Assembly (NCBI GenBank): GCA_963662155.1
Contig: OY759271.1
Span: 20,522,729 to 20,586,728, forward strand
Length of the DNA stretch: 64,000 nt
Source of the DNA: Lamellibrachia columna
Lineage: Eukaryota; Annelida; Polychaeta; Sabellida; Siboglinidae
Direction: 5' to 3'
The notes under the pieces are model-generated. The model was not told the origin of the DNA. It ran no database searches and saw nothing but the letters and a program-made list of their open reading frames with translations. Of the stretch, positions 49,201-57,443 are shown piece after piece. Both the position numbers and the translations under genes were made by a program. Position 1 is the stretch's first letter. Every line of letters starts with the position of its first letter.

Positions 49201-52200
49201 AGCGTTGCCGAAGTCCAAGCGCGATATGACTAAAGCATGAATAAATGTTTTGCAAGCAATGGTGGAAAGGCATTTTCTGATAGTTGCAATGCCGCGAATG
49301 TGACAGTGTGCCACCTGGCAGACACGGCGTATCTGCGCCGCCATTGTCATTGTGTCATCAAGTACAAAACCGGTGTCGCGGATAAATGGTTTCGGCGTGA
49401 CGGAGCAGCCACAGGCATCAATGACTAGGTCAACAGGAGGTTGAACACGTTTGCGATTCTGCGCAGCGGAAATCACGACGGCTTCCATTTTACACTCGTT
49501 AAGAAGAAGGTTGTGGGACACCATCCATGACTTTACATCGGCGGTACATCGCGATATGCGGTCAATGGCAGTTGTAGCATGCGCTGGCTGATCACGCGGA
49601 AATTCAACATACAGCTGGGTATCGTCAGCATACATGTGGTAACGGAGTTGGTGGTTTTCGAAGACATGGTTGAGCCCCAGACAGAGATTGTAAAAAACAA
49701 GGGTCCCAGCACGCTACCCTGCGGTACACCAGAGCATAAACCAACACTTCTTGAGGTGACGTTATCAACTTTAACAGCTTGCGTTCGCTGCGAAAGGTAC
49801 GACTGTATCCAGCGGTGTGCGTTGTCACGTATGCCAATTTCGTGCAGTTTGTCTAGAAGCAGACGATGATCAACAGTATCGAATGCAGCACTGAGATCGA
49901 GCAACACCAATATCACGGTATTCCGATTGTCGAGCGAATATAGAATGTCGTCCTGTATACGAACGAGGGCTGTTTCACAGCTGTGAGCAGGACGATACGC
50001 ACTCTGAAAAACATCGAAGAGATCATTCGAGTCCATGTACTGCCGGATTTGCGATGCTACATACTTCTCGAGGAGTTTTGATATGAAACTCAGGTTGGAT
50101 ATCGGTCGGTAGTTGGATAGTATTTCAGGGTCAAGATCACTCTTCTTTAACAATGGTGTCACGACGGCGTGTTTTATAACAGCTGGCATTGTTGAGGACT
50201 CGATCGACGGTTCACAATGCGTGTTAACACCGGTGCGAGCGTAGCAATGTTCGATTTAAGCAGGGTTGCAGAAATGATGTCGATGTCAGTTGAACGTTTG
50301 CTAGTACCCTTCATTACCAGATTACAGATGTCATTGCATGTAGCTAGTTCGAAGTCACAAAGAGGATCCACAACACGACAGTCATTATCATCTGCGAACA
50401 CCGACTGCTGGCGCTGCGTACTTATAGTCGCCAGATGTACACGGATATCAGTGATCTTGTCAGTGAAGTGCGTGACGAAACAATCAGCCAATGCGCCTGG
50501 ACCATCATCACTTTTCGGAAACAAAGTTTTACTGGAGCGACCCATCAGGTCGTTTGTGATGCGGTACATCTCTTTGTTATTACGGGCTGATGATTTAATC
50601 TCGGCACAGTAATACGCAGATTTGGCCAAAGCGATACTTTGCTTGAAAGCGTCACGCAAATCCGTGTAAATTTCACGATGAACAGTGAGTCGTGTGTGGC
50701 GCCATTTGCGTTCGGCTCGTCTAACCTGCTGCCTCATCCTCTGCAAATCATCGTTTCTCCACGGTTGCCTGGGACGCACATTTATCGTTCATCGGATAAC
50801 GGGTGCATGCTTGTCGATTATGGTCAAAAGTTGAGACATGTACTGTTCACATAAACTGTCAATGTCATCGGCGGGAGAGGTGACCAGCGGCGAATCGATC
50901 AGGTCGCGCGTGAACTGCTTCAAGTCGATTGAGGCGTATTTACGGTAGAATATCTCTTTTCGCACAGGTCGAGGTTTAGCTGTAACGAGCTTGCACATAA
51001 TGACGTGGTGGTCTGTCAGCAGTGACTCTACGGACACGTCTGTTAGCACAGAGCCTGTCACCGGTGAGATCACCAGATCAAGAATGTTACCTCGGCAGTG
51101 CGTTGACGATGTCACGTGTTGTTGTAGATTAATGTCGTTGAGAATTGCAGCCAAGTCACGTGCGTCCTTGTCGTCACCATTTCCGCGTAGTAGGACTTCG
51201 AGACATTGGAAAGATTCGGCGGGCCACGGTTTGGATAGTACAAGGTGAAATGAAGCTTTGAACAGAACCCCAACTCCTCCACCGCGTCGATCGTTTCGCG
51301 GGAGATGTTGGAACTTGTAACCGTGAGGGACAATAGCAGATATCAAAGATGCATCGTTATCAGTTAACCAGGTTTCCGTCAGACACAGAATGTCAATGTC
51401 GTGTTCGCATGCGTAATCTGTGATAAATTCGGCCTTGTTACGCAGCGATCTGACATTCAACAGCCCGAGCGTAGCTGCAGTACAGCTGTCAAGCGCACTG
51501 ACCGGGGTGATCAGCTGAACGAGATTCGAACTGTCAACACCCGTTTGTTTATTTGGAATTGCTTGGCGAGTGGGTGGCCGATGTCCGATCACTGGTTGAG
51601 TGGTTCAAATCAAATCAGTTCTTTATTTCCAAATGAAAATAGAACTTTGCAACATATACACATACTCATCAAATGTCTGTAATTCAAATGGAAAGGGAGA
51701 AAGAAGAAGTGCATTACTTATTAATAACTTATTCGTTGTTTCCGAACACCACCTCGGCAGCCGCGTCTCGTTGGTAACTTTGCTGCAATGCCGAGTTCAA
51801 TCGCTGTCGTCCATGCATCGGCATTCAGGCGTGACGCATTGAAAAGTTCAAGTAGCTGACAGGCAGTGTACCTGTACGGCGGCATGATTACGCAATATGG
51901 GTCAACTGCGGCCTGAATGACCAGCAGGAATATTCATGTATGGTCAGGTGACTGAACCCACAGTACAACGAAAGTTTTTAAAAGTCAGTAAAACACACAC
52001 ATACGGCGGACTTTTGCAGGATGCGACTTCCTTGTATATCCCGGATATATTGACGAACGTACACATTAAAACTCGGTGTGGTAGAATAAATAAAACATAA
52101 AAACGAGGCAAAATGTCGACAACTATTTGCATGCAGCCAGCTCGGCGCAAATCACATGACCTCAATATGTACAGACTATAGAGTATCGTATAGTTATTTG

Positions 52201-55200
52201 TACATCTATAGAGTATCGTGTAGTTATCTGTACAAACTATATTGTATGGTGTAGTTATTTGTACAGACTATAGAGTATCGTGTGGTTATTTGTGCACATT
52301 TACTTACATGTCGTGGCGCCTCTGAATGCAACGTTCACAGCAGCGGATCCAAGGGGTCTCAAGACCCCCCCGGGCCAGGCAAATATTACGGTAAAGGGCA
52401 ATGTATATAGGCCTACATCAGAACTAGTGTCAATGTAAAGACGAGTATTAGTAGAACCGCACATGTGTCGCCCTCCCCCCTCCCCCGGTTCGTAAGTAGA
52501 ACGACATGACTACAACTGACTGAGACTCCGTGTCAACAAGCCTAGATCCGCCCCTTAGTTCAGATTAAAGGCGCTCCCTGGATATTCTGTGTGTTATTAT
52601 TAGTTTTATTATTATATGTTATGTAATAATGGATTATTAAAACGTTATTCGCATAATTTCCTTTTGACAACTAGCATGTTGTCAGATTACATAATCCATA
52701 GACAAGTTCAAAGGTGTTAGTTATGCTGATGACGACGCTAACACGTGATTGTCTATTTTTATGTTGACGTCACATCCCATTGTGGCATCGTTGTCATCTA
52801 GTACAGCCAGTGACGTAGTTACACGTGACACGGACCCAAACAATTTACGTATAGTTATACCAGAGCTAATTAATAAACTTTATTAGCAAAATCATGGTAA
52901 AGTAAGGAGTTGCCTCAACCGCGTTGACGTAGTGGCTGTACAATGACTGACACCAAAGTAAGGTGCAAAGTTAAGTGAATGTAGTGTATACTGATTTTGC
53001 CGTATTATTCTTTGTTCATAATTGTGCGAGTTGGTGGGTGCGTGGGTGTGCATGCGCGTGTTTGCACAAGTCTTTCAATGCGCGTACATTTTATATTCTG
53101 CGAGTTTTGTTTTATTTGAAATTCAAGTATTGAATACATTCGTAGATAGATGCTAGACGAATGCTAATAGAGCTCTGCTAAATGGTGTGTTTATAGGTGC
53201 AGGTTGACAAACTGAGAGCGTTATGGGAGGCGGGCAAAGAGGATCCTCTGCCAACGAAAGAACTTACCGTCTTCACTCAGTTCCCAACTGAAACGGTGCT
53301 TAAATATATACTTTCTTTTCTTGTGGATTGGCAATATTTGTTATCACAAGTACATTAATTGTGTGTGTTTATCTAAATTAGTTTTCCAGTGGTAATTACT
53401 TCTATTTGTTTCAGTTACTTGATCTACAATAAGCATATCCACACAAGCCTGATGCTTTTTAGACATTAAAACACATTCAACATAATTTGATGACGACATT
53501 ATATCTGAATCATTAATTTATTATTAAAAAGTCACCACATTGAGTTTAATGGTACGCGTAAACTTGGAGGGTGCCTCTGACACCATGGAAAATCATGGTT
53601 AGGTGAAACATGCTTGACCTAAACATATTTTAAGTGTAACGTTACCTAGATATGTTTAACCACACTATTGGCCATTCATTCGTTGATTGTAATGTATTAG
53701 TTTCTGACCATCTTAAACCTGTTCACTAATGATTGTTTAGTTCGGTGACCATCCTGCAAGGCATAATCAAAGATGGCTGAAGTTTAACTTCTAGACTGAC
53801 CGCTGGGTGAGGCCACTGGTGATAGACATACCACTAGGTGACACCATTAGCATCTGATGTTACCCTACGACAGTTTGTCTTATCATTCATCAGCATCATA
53901 TTTTTTTCAGGTGAAAGATGTGTGTATAGAACTGGCCAAGTCAGGTCTATCTGAGATTGCCATAGTGACGGCATGTAAACATTTATGTGGCGTTTCACAG
54001 GAGATCAGTCAAGGAAATGCTTTGATGTTTGCCTCCAGTTTGTTGTTGCCGACTGTAAGTAAAACTGGGACAAAACACAGTTTGTATCTAATTGTTCACA
54101 ATGCAAATACATAGTTTTCACTTCATTATTGAAGAGTGACATTTTGTTTGTTTTTAATCATCTTGCTTTAAAACAGTTCTTTATATAAATGTATCATGCA
54201 TGTCATTCTTAGTTGTGGCAAAATATAATTTATGCACTAGGTAGTGCATTTTGTTTATGCAGTTGTAACATTTTGGTACTTAGTAACCATGGTTTTACAT
54301 GATGACTTACAGGTTCTGGGTCTTCACGGGAATGCATCACGAAGTCTGCTCTCTGCTGTAATCATGTTTGCTGGACCTTTTGCAAAACCACTCATCGAAG
54401 CCGTGCTTGTTCCATGTGCCTCATCGGACAAATTAGGTAATAGATTTTCAATTTATAAGTAAATAAGAAATGTAAAATCGTTGAAATTCATAATAAAACT
54501 AAAATGGAGATGCAACCCAAACAATCAGTTAGTGTGGCAATGGAGAGATTGTATTAGTACATGGTAATTATTGTGAAATAGCCTAACATCACTAAAACAC
54601 CTTTGATATAATTTTACATAAAACATCAAAGATCATTGGTGTTATAATGGTAATAGTCGCGGTTTGGATGTTTTCCTAAAAAAGGGTAATTGGCTGCCAG
54701 ACGATTATTAAAGAATTGAAACAAGAGGCATGTCATTTACAACAGACAACAATAGCCATTTCAAGGATTGCATTCTTTATGTGATCTCAACCAAAGCCTA
54801 ACAATTAATATTTGTGTTTTTTTTATAGAAAATTACTTGTCTGTCATAGTGCTGTCTTTTGAGAAAAACACAGGGCCTTATTCTGTAAAGATGGTGATGA
54901 TGATATTTGTTTAAGGGGTAAGAATGATAAGTTTTAAGCTGCTAAACCAATCCCTTCAACTTTAACCATGTGTTTGAAATTGGTGAATGTTAGCACCACC
55001 TTGAGGTCCATTGTGCTGTATTGTAAAGTGTTGGAGGTTGGCATATTGGCAAATTAAGTGATATATTAAAAAAATGTAATGTCTGTTTATTCCTAATACA
55101 CTCAGTTGTGACTGTTAGCAAGCAGTCTGAAGTTATGTCTTTGTAACAGGCCTAGTATGGAGTTATGAATTACTTATCATATTAGTAATTGTAATAATGC

Positions 55201-56607
55201 AACAGTTACATTATTTTTACAGGTAGCAATCAGATAGATCTGTTGTCTCATGTACTGAAGATATTCAGTCCTGCACAAATGAAGGAGTTTCTCAGGTACC
55301 TAATCTATTGTGGAGACATACAATGCAAGACAGAAATATTCCTTTTGGTGTTGTTATTTGTAGCCAAAATGTGATGTCATAAGAATGTGATATGTCATTT
55401 ATAGCAATTATGTGTGCGTGCGGTCGTGCGTGCGTGCGTGCGTGCGTGCCTATGTGTTGCATGTAAATTAATATATTAAGTTTTTCTTTATATAACTGTA
55501 ATCATAGACTTAGCACCATTTAACATTGATCAAATGTATTCATTTGTAATTCGATTTGTTTTCTACATATCAGATGAATGTAGCAGGATGCCCCTTTTAA
55601 CTAAATCATTGTCACTACAGTTCTTGTCAGATTCAAGAGTTCATAAGTTGACGTAATTTTCGGAAGTCTGTATCATCCCCTGATTGCCACAATGTGACTT
55701 CAAAGACTTCCTGTCCATCATCAGTTGGGCTCCTGCCTGCTGCTTCTGCTGGTGGTGCTGCTGGTGCTGTTGATGATGATGACGATACAATGTATCCTCG
55801 CTCGTTCATGAGAGTGCACAGCGTTCAATCACCAGTTAGTTAATATTCAAATTGGTAATTAGTTTATTGCCTGTAGAAAATTACAAACTGTTTGGTTTGG
55901 GTTTCAGGCAATTCCTGTCTGAAAAGTGCCCGTGGAATGATTCAACCAGTTCTTTTCTGCTGAACATTTTAGATTTGAAGGTAAAATTCTAAGCAATAGT
56001 ACAATGTCTGAACTTTTACAGCAATGTCTTATTAATCCATCAACGCATCTCAACCTTTGCCCAATAACCTGGGCCAGCTTCACAAAATAGTCAAATTTGT
56101 TTAGCTGTTATTTAATTTATGTTTGTTAACATCCCATTGCGCCAATGACAATAACATTGTTGGACAATGACTTTCTAGAAGCTTCACTTAACAGAACACA
56201 GTGTGTCATGTCTGTCACTTTGTGTCATCGTGTATCCCATCAGGTTGACATGGACGGTGAGCTGCTGACAATGCTGGTGTCAGCACTGAAGAGTAATGGG
56301 GCAGCACAGATGAAGGGACTCAAGTTTGCTAAGGTCTTGCTTGAAACGATCAACAAATATGGAAAACAGGTAGTAAGCTGATATTTGATATCAAGGGTTT
56401 ATATTTATATTTAAGCCTCTAAACTTAATGCTGTATTTACATTCACACCCTCTTCACAGTGTGATTGAACTGATATGTGAATCTTAAGCATTATCTTTGT
56501 TGTAGTTGACTGCAACGCACATTGGCCAGCTAACTGAAATCTTGCAGCACAACGAGTCATTCCTGAAGAAATCAGCACTGGCAGCCCTCAGCAAATTCCA
56601 GAAATAA
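32561..56607 (+). CDS. FANCE: FANCE, Fanconi anaemia core-complex subunit, eleven coding exons
   Basis: Exons: 32561-32769, 35872-36248, 36701-36877, 37136-37224, 53203-53295, 53911-54054, 54313-54436, 55223-55295, 55908-55980, 56244-56369, 56506-56607. All phases match, giving about 528 residues (human FANCE is 536). FANCE links FANCC and FANCD2 in the nuclear core complex that monoubiquitinates FANCD2/FANCI for crosslink repair. Resemblance to remembered human FANCE includes WTALIEALCREEP (exon 1), FKPRLFHLPPSLQQQL (exon 1/2), the helical-repeat C-terminal domain (exons 5-11), CPWNDSTSSFLLNIL, and the terminal NESFLKKSALAALSKF, where F514 aligns with the human FANCD2-contact residue F522. 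Exon 3 ends in a KKRKLEE nuclear-localisation patch. The start at 32561 (AGCATGT) is the first ATG inside the conserved exon; an upstream exon is possible. Exon 5 may begin six bases earlier, and one linker exon could be missing in intron 4. A poly(A) signal is at 56802-56807. Confidence 0.9.
33000..35171 (-). pseudogene. Relic of an uncharacterised, widespread invertebrate repeat-gene family
   Basis: Minus-strand fragments in several frames occur in the order known for this family. These are WKLCIICQDE (about 35030), LIKFNELGQLP (about 34930), CFFCGQPAGTDSLYQAATF (about 34720), LSARDMAALEAMYVTKSL (about 34600), LADLAQFYQSRMEQL (about 34400), FPERCQEKCVPSLLLALVSK (about 34150), FYDRILWLSAQIGNSVCQQF (about 33860), FTTATVDNT, SHEEADGRMLLHAFHAA with IMIRTVDTDFVVLAV (about 33360), and LMFHALTGCDTMSRFAGHG (about 33110). 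Similar genes recur in cnidarian, mollusc and amphioxus genomes, where I recall them as uncharacterised and multicopy. At least four frameshifts or stops make this copy non-functional. The acidic EEAD...DTD pattern could be metal-binding, which is speculation. Confidence 0.82.
35248..35352. repeat. (TAC)n trinucleotide microsatellite
   Basis: A long ACT/TAC run with a few interruptions (ATT, AACTTC, GCT), in FANCE intron 1. The poly-Ser and poly-Thr ORFs across it are by-products. Confidence 0.95.
35530..35720. repeat. 190-bp direct repeat, copy A (upstream of FANCE exon 2)
   Basis: Shares with 36266-36455 the order TATGTTATCACAATGTATC, GCATAAGATATTTCTTCAGT, TAGCATTAATTATTTTAGTT, TGTATTATTCTG, a CCGA tetranucleotide run and TTGGATAAGATTAAATTAA, with only scattered differences. 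It may be a short interspersed element with a CCGA microsatellite. Confidence 0.92.
36266..36455. repeat. 190-bp direct repeat, copy B (directly after FANCE exon 2)
   Basis: Begins 17 bases after the exon 2 donor and matches copy A over its whole length. Exon 2 (377 bp) is the only coding sequence between the two copies. Confidence 0.92.
36462..36558. repeat. Perfect 19-bp inverted repeat around (TA)n
   Basis: GCAAGACATAATAGCATTA at 36462-36480 is exactly complementary in reverse to 36540-36558. The interior is almost pure TA and also self-complementary, so about 97 bases can fold into one hairpin. This is a MITE-like or palindromic microsatellite structure in FANCE intron 2. Confidence 0.93.
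36986..37075. repeat. 9-bp x10 repeat with 27-bp higher-order period
   Basis: Units AGTAAGTGT, AGTATGTGT and AGTAAGCAT alternate in that order three times, so there is a 27-bp higher-order unit. It ends 60 bases before the FANCE exon 4 acceptor. Each unit resembles a splice donor (GTAAGTGT). Confidence 0.93.
37562..39442 (+). mobile_element. Rex1/Babar-like LINE, 5'-truncated and decayed
   Basis: The RT fingers (PMPKIPGAIHMKDFRPVALTS), motif A (LSMDMSAAFQTIQ) and, after a deletion or frameshift near 37990-38200, motif C in the form KYSDDMALVG. Then VDSFKYLGTIIDKKLTFSEH, YRGLVESILSFNITWF and LPSGRRIKVPLARKNVYKKS follow. Motif B is not seen. The order and wording match Rex1-type elements described from fish and invertebrates. 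The 3' end is a TTTGA-type tail at about 39428-39442. Stop codons near 38045, 38420 and 38800 show it is dead. Confidence 0.83.
38435..38942 (+). pseudogene. Rex1-like LINE RT thumb and C-terminal fragment
   Basis: Reads from MIDQREVEMVDSFKYLG to LYDSALARKAFLYFY, then continues one frame away to VPTVVAVLNGALK before a stop. A single-base frameshift near 38795 separates the two parts. Confidence 0.82.
39443..40199. other. Intronic DNA without gene
   Basis: AT-rich, with a purine/G-rich patch (39710-39800, repeats of GGTGGGAG/GGGAGGTTG). A similar G-rich patch recurs at about 42620-42690. Nothing coding is seen. Confidence 0.5.
40200..41490 (-). mobile_element. RTE-like LINE fragment
   Basis: The minus strand has NYGGISKTQTAAKIYNQLLL (about 41440), an incomplete motif A region (about 41230), MDYALRTAIDD and VLDYADDIALFIDTIQEAEL (motif C YADD, about 40920), and SKTKYMHINPSAND. 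IEKVEDLKYLGSY and FGERTTALIKLKIFRTTVEP (thumb, about 40640) complete it. Frames shift at least three times. Confidence 0.82.
41539..43261. mobile_element. Candidate inverted-terminal element GGGTCATT...AATGACCC with nested insertions
   Basis: GGGTCATTCCATATGAAA at 41539-41556 is matched in reverse complement by 43244-43261 with one difference. Similarity continues about ten bases inward (CAACCAA/CAGCCAA). The left side also has an internal inverted pair, 41581-41634 with 41697-41749 (both containing CAAAATGAGTAAACCC or its complement). The left terminus resembles that of the 22118 fold-back element. No transposase is present and target duplications are unclear. Confidence 0.55.
41808..43081. 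mobile_element. Candidate non-autonomous DNA transposon, TA-flanked with GGTGGGGC termini
   Basis: The ends GAAGGTGGGGCATGTCCGCA (from 41811) and the reverse complement of the right end GAAGGTGGGGCAGGTCCACA (to 43078) form terminal inverted repeats of about 23 bp. TA lies on both sides (41806-41807 and 43082-43083), as in Tc1/mariner-type insertions. The subterminal word GGGGCATATCC recurs in both orientations (about 41999-42055 and 42855-42895). No transposase is seen. Confidence 0.65.
43364..43429. repeat. 11-bp x6 minisatellite
   Basis: Units CCTGGTGTGTT and CCTGATGTGTT alternate six times in FANCE intron 4. Confidence 0.92.
45164..45346 (-). pseudogene. L2-like LINE RT fingers fragment
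   Basis: VAKKIKAMEDNISPGVDGIP and LARMFNLSLKEGVVPFEWKE are the start of the RT domain. Near-identical wording occurs in the 57.4-kb copy. Confidence 0.82.
45751..46017 (-). pseudogene. L2-like LINE endonuclease C-terminal fragment
   Basis: Starts at GNSDHNQIHFDIKVKPESKN, the terminal S-D-H catalytic block of an APE-type endonuclease, followed by the basic linker leading to the RT. Confidence 0.8.
46724..46930 (-). pseudogene. LINE ORF1 SGNH-hydrolase/esterase C-terminal fragment
   Basis: About 68 residues: LWRCFIGRPDMFNSDGLHLS is the D-G-x-H catalytic block at the end of SGNH hydrolases found in ORF1 of CR1/L2 elements. The stop codon is at the end of this piece, as expected for ORF1. Confidence 0.7.
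47195..48418 (+). mobile_element. CR1/L2-superfamily LINE, 5'-truncated, with (TTA)n tail
   Basis: Contains FGISGTAFRWLKSYF, FGVPQGSVLGPVLFSL (motif B) and HHLYADDTQVYISL (motif C), then the thumb and C-terminus LISRRLDYCNSLLNNIV to FSVAAPSVWNELPITF (47795-48240). The 3' non-coding end has GCGCC...GGCGCC (48337-48373) and a TTA-rich tail at 48381-48418. Stops and frameshifts lie near 47475, 47700 and 47790. Motif A is not recognised. Confidence 0.85.
47795..48367 (+). pseudogene. LINE RT thumb and C-terminal domain
   Basis: An open stretch of 190 codons: RLDYCNSLLNN, LQRVQNCLARVVLRAPRF, LLKQLHWLPVFYRFDFKL and KRDFSVAAPSVWNELP are characteristic C-terminal blocks. The last 40 or so codons run past the usual end into 3' non-coding sequence. 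Confidence 0.83.
48760..49635 (-). pseudogene. LINE RT palm motif C to C-terminus
   Basis: Starts at the catalytic MYADDTQLYVEF, continues through the thumb (ISRLDFGNAMFYGLPETQL, LQMIQNSAARLITGTRRRDH, LHWLPVRQRIEFKLLLLVFR) and ends after FSVAGPTLWNALPPAIRQ and LFREAFRTLC. The stop is at the normal end. The preceding RT part is in another frame and overlaps it at 49533-49635, indicating a single frameshift just before motif C. Confidence 0.87.
49533..50189 (-). pseudogene. LINE RT fingers, motif A and motif B
   Basis: AVVTPLLKKSDLDPEILSNY, QSAYRPAHSCETALVRIQDD, VLLDLSAAFDTVDH and SGVPQGSVLGPLFF are intact. The frame is lost right after motif B, where motif C continues in the next frame. Confidence 0.87.
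50174..50779 (-). pseudogene. LINE ORF2 linker between endonuclease and RT
   Basis: RPRQPWRNDDLQRMRQQVRR, the Trp-containing start of the linker, then KSAYYCAEIKSSARNNKEMY and TLFPKSDDGPGALADCFVTH are typical of CR1/L2 ORF2 linkers. It overlaps the RT frame at its end, where a frameshift lies. Confidence 0.8.
50789..51592 (-). pseudogene. LINE endonuclease domain with internal deletion
   Basis: LGLLNVRSLRNKAEFITDYA, DILCLTETWLTD (catalytic Glu), YKFQHLPRNDRRGGGVGVLF and the terminal LLTDHHVIMCKL (S-D-H-type block, here T-D-H) are present. Between FQCLEVLLRGNGDDKDARDL and the following residues the usual G-D-F-N block is missing, so the catalytic Asp-Asn pair has been deleted while the frame is kept. 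Confidence 0.83.
51601..53202. other. End of FANCE intron 4
   Basis: No gene is recognised. It contains the 31-bp x4 repeat at 52169-52292 and ends with two possible acceptors, TTTATAG (52,000-range numbering: 53191-53196) and GTGCAG (53197-53202), six bases apart before FANCE exon 5. Confidence 0.6.
52169..52292. repeat. 31-bp x4 tandem repeat
   Basis: Four units starting GTACAGACTATAGAGTATCG and ending TAGTTATTT, with small variations; one unit is 30 bp. Confidence 0.92.
53203..56607 (+). CDS. FANCE: FANCE C-terminal domain exons 5-11 (FANCD2-binding)
   Basis: Seven exons encode the complete C-terminal helical-repeat domain. Exon 6 acceptor TTTTTTTCAG, exon 8 acceptor TTTTTACAG and exon 9 acceptor GGGTTTCAG are strong. 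The exon 5 donor ACG|GTGCTT is weak but gives the expected QFPTET-VKDVC junction without gap against the human order. The stop TAA is at 56605-56607. The last exon carries the conserved Phe of the FANCD2 interface. Confidence 0.92.
54055..56505 (+). other. FANCE introns 6-10
   Basis: Five short introns (54055-54312, 54437-55222, 55296-55907, 55981-56243, 56370-56505). Intron 8 carries a TGCG tetranucleotide run (about 55413-55449) and a GCTGGTG/GATGAT-rich low-complexity patch (about 55735-55790). No inserted elements are recognised, in contrast to introns 1 and 4. Confidence 0.85.
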
Positions 56608-57429
56608 TACAGCTATTATGTGATGAAGAAATCACAACATCAAATGACAACAAGTTGTACCAGAAAACGTTAACCCAGCTTGATATCTAAAACAATAGAT
56701 ACAATCACAAAGGTATAATTTGAACATACTGTTTTTAATATTAAATGTAACGTGCATGGCTTTGTTATTGTATTACGTTGTCTATTTGGCTTTGAATATG
56801 TAATAAAGGGATATTCTCATTTGTTTTTTATCAGTCATTGTGTAGTATTGAATCAAATGAAGGCATCTGGAAGGTACTGTTAATATCAACGTTTGCGCGA
56901 ATCTAAGCTCCTGAATATTTAACAATTGGAAACCCTTAGCCATCTCTCTTGTGATCTTGTAAATGTTTTCATTATAACCCTATTTGTAACACGTTACGAC
57001 TTATTAAGAGTTACAAGCCCGTAATACCATATGATAAAGTGAATGTCAAATGTACATAAAAGTCACAAGTTACCAGACTTGTTAACTTGAGTCACAGGGG
57101 CTGACTACAATCACAATCACCTATTTTCATGACTTGCGACTTGACTTGGGATTCGTAGAGATGACTCGATACTTGATTTGGTCCGGACTTGGATGTCATT
57201 GACTTAAGACTTGCTAGTTTGTGACTTGCCAAGAAGTCTGCAAGTTATTTCAAGTTGTCACAACTTGCAAGTTAGAAGTTGCAACTTGTGAAGCAAATGC
57301 ATTTTATAGACCTCGTTATAACTACAACGTGCAACTAACTCGCATGTAAATGTTCATGGTTTATTTTCAAATTACAAGGTATTAATTACTTGTAAAGTTA
57401 AAAAACTAACAAGTTACGAAACATAATTT
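56608..57429. other. FANCE 3' UTR and CAAGT-rich tract
   Basis: Poly(A) signal AATAAA at 56802-56807. 57060-57310 is dominated by degenerate ACTTG and CAAGT pentamers on both strands (for example GACTTGCGACTTGACTTGGG-like runs), a decayed simple repeat. No coding sequence is seen. Confidence 0.7.
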
Positions 57430-57443
57430 CAGACGGGTTTCAG

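Larger units (their letters stand above)
48440..51600 (-). mobile_element. CR1/L2-superfamily LINE, close to complete ORF2
   Basis: On the minus strand the endonuclease (51592-50789), linker (50779-50174), RT (50189-49533) and RT palm to C-terminus (49635-48760) follow each other with only about three breaks. The RT has LLKKSDLDPEILSNYRPISN, LVLLDLSAAFDTVDHRLLLD, CSGVPQGSVLGPLFF and MYADDTQLYVEF. The 3' end at about 48440-48510 has paired GCGCC/GGCGC motifs and lies tail-to-tail with the preceding LINE. Coding regions are GC-richer than the intron around them. Confidence 0.88.
37225..53202 (+). other. FANCE intron 4, 16-kb retroelement-filled intron
   Basis: GTATGT...GTGCAG, phase 0. It contains a Rex1-like LINE, an RTE-like LINE, nested inverted-repeat elements, an L2-like LINE, and two tail-to-tail LINEs, plus minisatellites. 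No FANCE-like coding exon could be recognised inside, although a short linker exon could be missed. Confidence 0.82.
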
